From Sporosarcina beigongshangi (GTDB lineage: Bacteria; Actinomycetota; Actinomycetes; Actinomycetales; Micrococcaceae), in contig NZ_JADHDY010000003.1 in NCBI RefSeq assembly GCF_016820535.1, positions 186,001 through 250,000 of the forward strand: DNA of 64,000 nucleotides. Reading direction: 5' to 3'. The first letter of the stretch is position 1, and every line of letters starts with the position of its first letter. The translations under genes were made by a program, and so were the position numbers. Below, in pieces: positions 61,584-64,000 of this stretch. Under the pieces are notes generated by a model. That model was not told the DNA's origin, searched no databases, and saw nothing but the letters and a program-made list of their open reading frames with translations.

Positions 61584-63365
61584 TTATGCCTCCCCTCCAT
61601 GCACTGCAATGGTGTTGTTGGTGTTGGTGCCGTGGCCGTCCATGCCTTCGCCTCGGATGACGACCTTGCGGTATTCCGGGACGGTATCCAGCAGTTCCCG
61701 GTGCGTACCCTGGGCCTCCACCCGGCCGTCCTTCAGGAACGCCACGGTATCCATGGCGCTGAGCAGCAGCGGGCTGGCGGTGACCACCAAGGTGGTGTTC
61801 CCCGCCGCGCCGCGCTTGCGCCGCAGCGCCTCGGCGATGCGGGATTCCGTGTGCGCGTCGACAGCGCTGGTGGGTTCAATCAGCACCAGCACCTCCGCCT
61901 CCGTCAGCACGGCCCGGGCCAGGGTCAGCCGCTGGCGCTGGCCGCCTGAGAAGCTGCGGCCCTTTTCCGTGACCTCGTCGTCCAGACCGTTTTCCAGCCC
62001 GTCAAAGACGTCGTGGGCGCTGGCCACGTCTATGGCGGCCATGATCTCGGCATCGCTGCGCAGTCCGGCAGGGTCCAGTTCCTCGCGCAGGCTGCCCGTG
62101 AACAACTGCGGCTCGGCATCGGAAACCACGATGCGCGAGCGCACTTCGCGCAGCGGCATCAGGTGCAGGGCCTCCCCGCCCCAGCGGACTTCGGCCTCGC
62201 GCAGCACGGCGTCCTCGAAGCGGCCGAGCCGCCGGGCCAGGTCCGCGGACTGGGCGGGGTCGGCCGAGACGATGGCGCTCAGCCCGCCCGGGGCGACCAC
62301 CACGCCGGAGACCGAGTCCACCAGCGCGCTCGGTGAGCCGGGCCCGGGAACCGTTGTTTCGGCGTCGTGCACGGCGGAGGGCGTGGCCAGGACATCGATG
62401 ATGCGGCGGGCGCCGACGTGGGCGCGGATGAAGCGTGAGACGGCGTCGGCCGCGGTGCGGATGGGCGAAACGAGGAAAACTGCATAGCCGTAGAGCGCCA
62501 CGAGCTGCCCGGCCTCGATCTCACCGGAGACCGCCTGCAGCGCGCCGATCCATGTGAAGGCGACGCTGAAGACGCCCACTACAAGGACCTGGGCGGCATT
62601 GAGGTCGGCGAGGGACCAGGCCACCTTGTTGCCGGCCAGCTGCGTGGCCCGGGAACGTTCGCGGTACCGTTCCACGAAGATGTGCTCGCCGCCGATGCCG
62701 CGCAGCACACGCAGCCCGGCCACGGTGTCGGCGCCCAGGGCTGTCATCTGGCCGGCGGCCTCGCGTTGCTCCTTTTGGCGGCGCTGCAGCGGCTTGATGA
62801 CGAACAGTAGGGCCGCCCCACACAGTGGCACGCCGAAGAGCACCACCAGGCCCAGCTGCCAGGAGGAGAGGAACACGAGGTATGTGACGAGCAGGTACCC
62901 TGCGACGGACCCGGCCAGGCGGGCTGCGACGTCGTAAATCTCGCCGATGCGCATGGCGTCCGAGGCAGTGGTGGAGACAACCTCGCCGGTGGAGAACTTT
63001 TGCGGGAGGGCATCGCCGCTGCGCGTGACCTTGTAGCCGACGGTCTGGGCGGAGCGGTAGGCGGCCTGCAGCCAGTTGCTGACGGAGGCGCGGTGGCGCA
63101 GGGTGGCCGAGACGGACTGGATGACTGTCAGCGCCACGAGGAACCCCACCCAGGAGGCGAGCCGTGGGAAGTCGCCCGGCAGGATGCCCTGGTCGATCGC
63201 CTGGCCCAGGACAAACGGGGTCAGCGCCTGGCAGAGTGTCCAGATGCAGCCAAACAGAATGGCCACCCACAGGGTGCCCTGCTGTGCACGGGCCAGCCAC
63301 AGCAGGTAGCGTCCGGGCGAGCGGAGGTCCGGTTTTCCGGCGGATTTGTAAGGAAACGAGCGCAC
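61584..63365 (-). CDS. ABC exporter half-transporter, intact signature but no Walker A
   Basis: A 593-residue half-transporter with six membrane segments and an ATPase domain. The signature FSGGQRQRLTLARA (about 471) is canonical. The Walker A position reads VSADPAQSADL (about 361), lacking the glycines and the lysine. Walker B reads LVLIEPTSAVD, with Ile in place of the Asp. It therefore cannot bind ATP in the normal way and must pair with the downstream subunit. The GTG at 63365 with GAAGG 5 bp upstream is preferred to a TTG at 63419. Confidence 0.88.
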   Translation of the reverse strand: MRSFPYKSAGKPDLRSPGRYLLWLARAQQGTLWVAILFGCIWTLCQALTPFVLGQAIDQGILPGDFPRLASWVGFLVALTVIQSVSATLRHRASVSNWLQAAYRSAQTVGYKVTRSGDALPQKFSTGEVVSTTASDAMRIGEIYDVAARLAGSVAGYLLVTYLVFLSSWQLGLVVLFGVPLCGAALLFVIKPLQRRQKEQREAAGQMTALGADTVAGLRVLRGIGGEHIFVERYRERSRATQLAGNKVAWSLADLNAAQVLVVGVFSVAFTWIGALQAVSGEIEAGQLVALYGYAVFLVSPIRTAADAVSRFIRAHVGARRIIDVLATPSAVHDAETTVPGPGSPSALVDSVSGVVVAPGGLSAIVSADPAQSADLARRLGRFEDAVLREAEVRWGGEALHLMPLREVRSRIVVSDAEPQLFTGSLREELDPAGLRSDAEIMAAIDVASAHDVFDGLENGLDDEVTEKGRSFSGGQRQRLTLARAVLTEAEVLVLIEPTSAVDAHTESRIAEALRRKRGAAGNTTLVVTASPLLLSAMDTVAFLKDGRVEAQGTHRELLDTVPEYRKVVIRGEGMDGHGTNTNNTIAVHGGEA

Positions 63366-63583
63366 TACGGCCTTCTTGGATTTTGTGGATTGGCAGGCGG
63401 TTTTGGCGCGATCCGGCAATCCGCCTCAGGCGGAGCGATCGGCGCGGGCTGGGGCTGCGTTGTCTAACTCACAGATTCACCCTAGTGCACGCGGGGCGGC
63501 CGGGACAACGATTCCCCGTTGCCGGCCCAAAAGAGGCCGGTTCGGATAGGCTCACGGCATATGAACAAGTGACGGGGGCGGAC

Positions 63584-64000
63584 GTGTCGATGCAGCATGA
63601 GCACAACCTGGTTGCCATTTCTGAATTCCACCGGGAGAAACGCAGCCAGCGGCGGCAGATCTTCACGCTGCTGTTCCTGGGCTGGCTGCTGTGCCTGCTG
63701 ATCCTGCAGATCCACCACCCCCTGGACACCGGCGTCCTGGCGAATGTTGGCGACCTGAAGGTGGTGTGGGCGAGGTTCATCGAACGGATTCTGGGCCCGT
63801 TTACGACTCCTGGCACCTTTGAGTTCAGCATCGACGCGCTCGGCTGGATCATCGGGGCAACGGCCACGACGCTCGTGGCACTGGTGTTCAGCGGGCGCAA
63901 TCCGCTGGGCATGGCCAACGAATCCCAGGTCATGGCCCTCGACGAACTGCTTGAGCTGTTGACCCTCCTGGTTGGCACGGCAGCTGCCGCCACCATGTGG
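63584..64000 (+). CDS. membrane protein of unknown function (3' end outside window)
   Basis: The frame is open to the right edge. From a GTG at 63584 (GGGGG upstream) it gives 139 residues; GTG 63569 and ATG 63590 are alternatives. A charged N-terminus (EFHREKRSQRRQ) is followed by membrane segments near FTLLFLGWLLCLLILQI, LGWIIGATATTLVALVF and LLTLLVGTAAAATMW. No family is recognised. It is divergent from the ABC exporter operon. Confidence 0.6.
   Translation, partial: MSMQHEHNLVAISEFHREKRSQRRQIFTLLFLGWLLCLLILQIHHPLDTGVLANVGDLKVVWARFIERILGPFTTPGTFEFSIDALGWIIGATATTLVALVFSGRNPLGMANESQVMALDELLELLTLLVGTAAAATMW

Noticed and set aside
63469-63996. 175-codon minus-strand frame at the right edge
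   Set aside because: Ser/Arg-rich and low quality. The overlapping plus-strand frame encodes membrane segments, has a GTG with a ribosome-binding site and stays open to the edge.

Overview
The window looks like chromosome of a high-GC actinobacterium of the Arthrobacter / Micrococcaceae type. Supporting signs are dense G/C-ending codons, GTG and TTG starts, sugar ABC importers without their own ATPase gene, a RamB-type regulator divergent from aceA, a DUF2630 gene and an RNase J. This is inferred from gene content and base usage; no rRNA, tRNA, prophage or CRISPR was seen.

Layout. 1-4315 is a minus-strand catabolic operon: SDR, acyl-CoA dehydrogenase, APH-type kinase, then a MobA-like hydroxylase cut by the left edge. 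4438-6902 holds small accessory genes (GIY-YIG, DMP19, excisionase-like HTH, GNAT). 6931-11681 is the glyoxylate shunt: ramB, aceA, aceB. 11849-15159 holds DUF2630, a FrnE-like DsbA, an HtrA protease and a TolB-like propeller. 15391-27771 is a carbohydrate locus: ThuA, three Gfo/Idh/MocA dehydrogenases, two TIM-barrel isomerases, an ABC importer, and LacI and ROK regulators. 27852-40054 is an amino/organic-acid locus: SDR, MHS transporter, 5-oxoprolinase pxpCBA, a polyamine-type ABC importer, LysR regulator, RraA-type aldolase and aminotransferase. 40304-43563 has an unknown gene, an S4 protein, a cyclase-family hydrolase and a D-2-hydroxyacid dehydrogenase. 43701-50542 is a sulfatase with an SsuABC/AtsRBC-type importer, a VOC protein and a SorC regulator. 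50733-53051 has UPF0158 and RNase J. 53.1-59.3 kb is a rearranged stretch with RidA, VanZ, a truncated gene copy, a large beta-helix/double-AAA+ protein and an LLM flavin oxidoreductase. 59.4-64.0 kb holds a tiny basic protein, a heterodimeric ABC exporter and a membrane protein cut by the right edge.

The most unusual items are: (i) the roughly 1,130-residue protein at 54755-58156 that joins two beta-helix domains to two CbxX/CfqX-type AAA+ modules; (ii) a degenerate duplicate of the 3' end of the neighbouring LLM gene and a threefold 'stop codon plus hairpin' tail around it; (iii) a family of intergenic hairpins sharing the core ACGACGGCGG/CCGCCGTCGT; (iv) an ABC exporter pair whose ATP-site defects are complementary; (v) candidate operator sets that tie neighbouring operons together.
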